DNA of 64,000 nucleotides from Streptomyces sp. NBC_00557 (lineage in GTDB: Bacteria; Actinomycetota; Actinomycetes; Streptomycetales; Streptomycetaceae). The notes under the pieces are model-generated. The model was not told the origin of the DNA. It did no database searches and saw only the letters and a program-made list of their open reading frames with translations. The translations under genes and the position numbers were made by a program. Within the stretch, counting starts at the first letter, position 1; each line of letters begins with the position of its first letter. Positions 63,335 to 64,000 of this stretch are shown here, piece after piece. The stretch spans positions 278,740-342,739 of the forward strand of contig NZ_CP107797.1 in the NCBI RefSeq assembly GCF_036345995.1, written 5' to 3'.

Positions 63335-63780
63335 ACGGACCCGACCCCCCGACCGGTGGTCACCACTCGTGCTGCTCACGCGTCCAGTGAAGAATTGACC
63401 GGTACACCTGCACAATGCGCAGATCGAGAACGCCCCCGTACTGGGTGAAAAGCTTCCGATGCACCAACGGAGCGGCTACGGCCTTGGTATGACTGCACAT
63501 CAGCCCGCTTGCGGGGCCCGAGTCTCCCCGCCATCGCGGAACACTGCGCAGGTTCATCGGGTACTGCGCAGTTGTTGCAGTGGCCGGCCACTGGAGGTGC
63601 GGCACGTACCGCCGAGGGGGCCCGAATCCAGTTTCAATCCATATCTCACTTTGAAGCAAAGCCAAGAAGGGCCTTCAGGCGGCAACCATTCCGGCCGTCA
63701 TCCGCCAGTCGCCCTCCACCTTCCCAGCCAGCCTGACCCAGCGACCGCTCACCCCCTCCAGGCGCGTTTGTTGGGCGGGG
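63335..63780. other. Right flank of the transposon
   Basis: About 445 bp with no recognisable gene. TGCGCAG occurs at 63416-63422, and CTGCGCAG at 63544-63551 and 63564-63571. A weak minus-strand open frame (63360-63665) has no family match by eye. Confidence 0.5.
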
Positions 63781-63799
63781 GAGCGCAGCGGACCCGCCG

Positions 63800-64000
63800 A
63801 CCCCGGACTGGAGCGGAGCGGAAGGCCGGGGTCGAGGGCGAAGCCCTCGACCGCTCCGGGAGCGCAGCGGACGGAGCATCAACCTGCCTGCGAAGCAGGC
63901 AGGTTGCGCGGTGCGCGCAGCGCTCCGCCAGCGCTCCCGCGGGCGGAGCGCAACCCCGCGCGCAGCGCGGGGGTTCGCTGACTCCGGGCGCAGCCCGGAG
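63800..64000. repeat. Telomere-type palindrome array of a linear replicon
   Basis: At least six hairpins follow one another to the edge: accccgg...ccggggt (63800-63832), a 9-bp stem with GAA loop (63831-63851), an 11-bp stem with GAA loop (63881-63905), a mismatched stem with GCA loop (63908-63928), aaccccgcgc-gca-gcgcgggggtt (63952-63975) and ctccgggc-gca-gcccggag (63982-64000). Read inward from the right, the order of blocks (GCA-loop hairpin, CAGCGAAC, GC stem, GGTTGCGCTCC, CCGCGGGAGCGCTGG, then CTCCGTCCGCTGCGCT) matches the archetypal Streptomyces telomere as I remember it. The outermost palindrome appears to be missing, so the window probably stops some 15-30 bases short of the physical end. 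Confidence 0.8.

Larger units (their letters stand above)
57424..63571 (-). mobile_element. Tn7/Tn5053-like transposon (approximate extent)
   Basis: One minus-strand operon (TnsA-like, tniA, tniB, tniQ, unknown cargo) lies between flanks that share TGCGCAG motifs: 57424 and 57581 on the left, 63416, 63544 and 63564 on the right. The last two are spaced exactly 20 bp, as in transposase-binding repeats. Gene order matches Tn7-like and Tn5053-like elements. The exact ends and target duplication are not resolved, so the limits given are the outermost repeats. Confidence 0.65.

Noticed and set aside
63360..63665. Minus-strand frame of 101 codons at the transposon right flank
   Set aside because: Overlaps the repeated TGCGCAG sites and has no recognisable features.

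Overview
The window is high-GC actinomycete DNA with Streptomyces-like features: GTG and TTG starts, 4-bp stop/start overlaps, natural-product gene clusters, a mycosin protease, a F420/deazaflavin-type reductase, and at the right edge a set of GCA/GAA-loop hairpins that match the layout of a Streptomyces linear-replicon telomere. The most likely setting is the distal right arm of a linear chromosome, or the end of a linear plasmid.

Region A (1 to about 23.8 kb) is a lipopeptide-type non-ribosomal peptide cluster in two divergent operons. The plus-strand operon (1-11741) holds the end of an NRPS gene with degenerate adenylation and carrier domains, a JmjC/cupin hydroxylase, a free acyl carrier protein, two ABC exporters, a tryptophan 2,3-dioxygenase, a free condensation domain, a membrane protein, a fatty acyl-AMP ligase and an R2lox-like diiron protein. 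The minus-strand operon (21399 down to 12107) holds two type II thioesterases, an MMPL/RND transporter, a flavin-dependent tryptophan-type halogenase, an A-PCP didomain, an ACMSD-like amidohydrolase and an LLM oxidoreductase. A P450 and a heme O synthase homologue close the cluster. The inference is an N-acylated, halogenated peptide containing oxidised tryptophan or kynurenine. Most NRPS modules must lie to the left of the window.

Region B (about 23.8-25.3 kb) is decayed: a frameshifted LytR-CpsA-Psr gene, a strong terminator and little else.

Region C (25.3-50 kb) is a second, different NRPS locus. Its left part has an NtaA/SnaA-type monooxygenase, a flavin reductase, an aminotransferase and an MFS exporter. 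Its core is an ATP-grasp ligase, a TauD-type dioxygenase, a DUF6875-like protein, a bimodular NRPS (A-PCP-C-A-PCP-E-TE, with cysteine as the predicted TE nucleophile), a LysA-like decarboxylase, a cystathionine-gamma-synthase-like PLP enzyme, an IMP dehydrogenase of the Tritrichomonas foetus type (candidate self-resistance target), an acyl-CoA-dehydrogenase-fold flavoprotein, a Ddn-type reductase and a second ATP-grasp ligase. I infer a small peptide containing unusual, possibly basic residues, perhaps acting on IMPDH.

Region D (50-57.2 kb) is a gene graveyard: a frameshifted dimethylargininase, a transposase tail, a frameshifted RDD protein, an intact IS3 element, a likely leftover type VII secretion fragment (Pro-rich membrane protein plus mycosin), and remnants of a Mu-type transposase with its AAA partner.

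Region E (57.4-63.6 kb) is an apparently intact Tn7/Tn5053-like transposon on the minus strand: a TnsA-like protein lacking expected catalytic residues, a DDE transposase, an AAA ATPase, TniQ and one unknown gene, flanked by repeated TGCGCAG motifs. Region F (about 63.8-64.0 kb) is the telomere-like palindrome array, which stops exactly at the last base of a hairpin.
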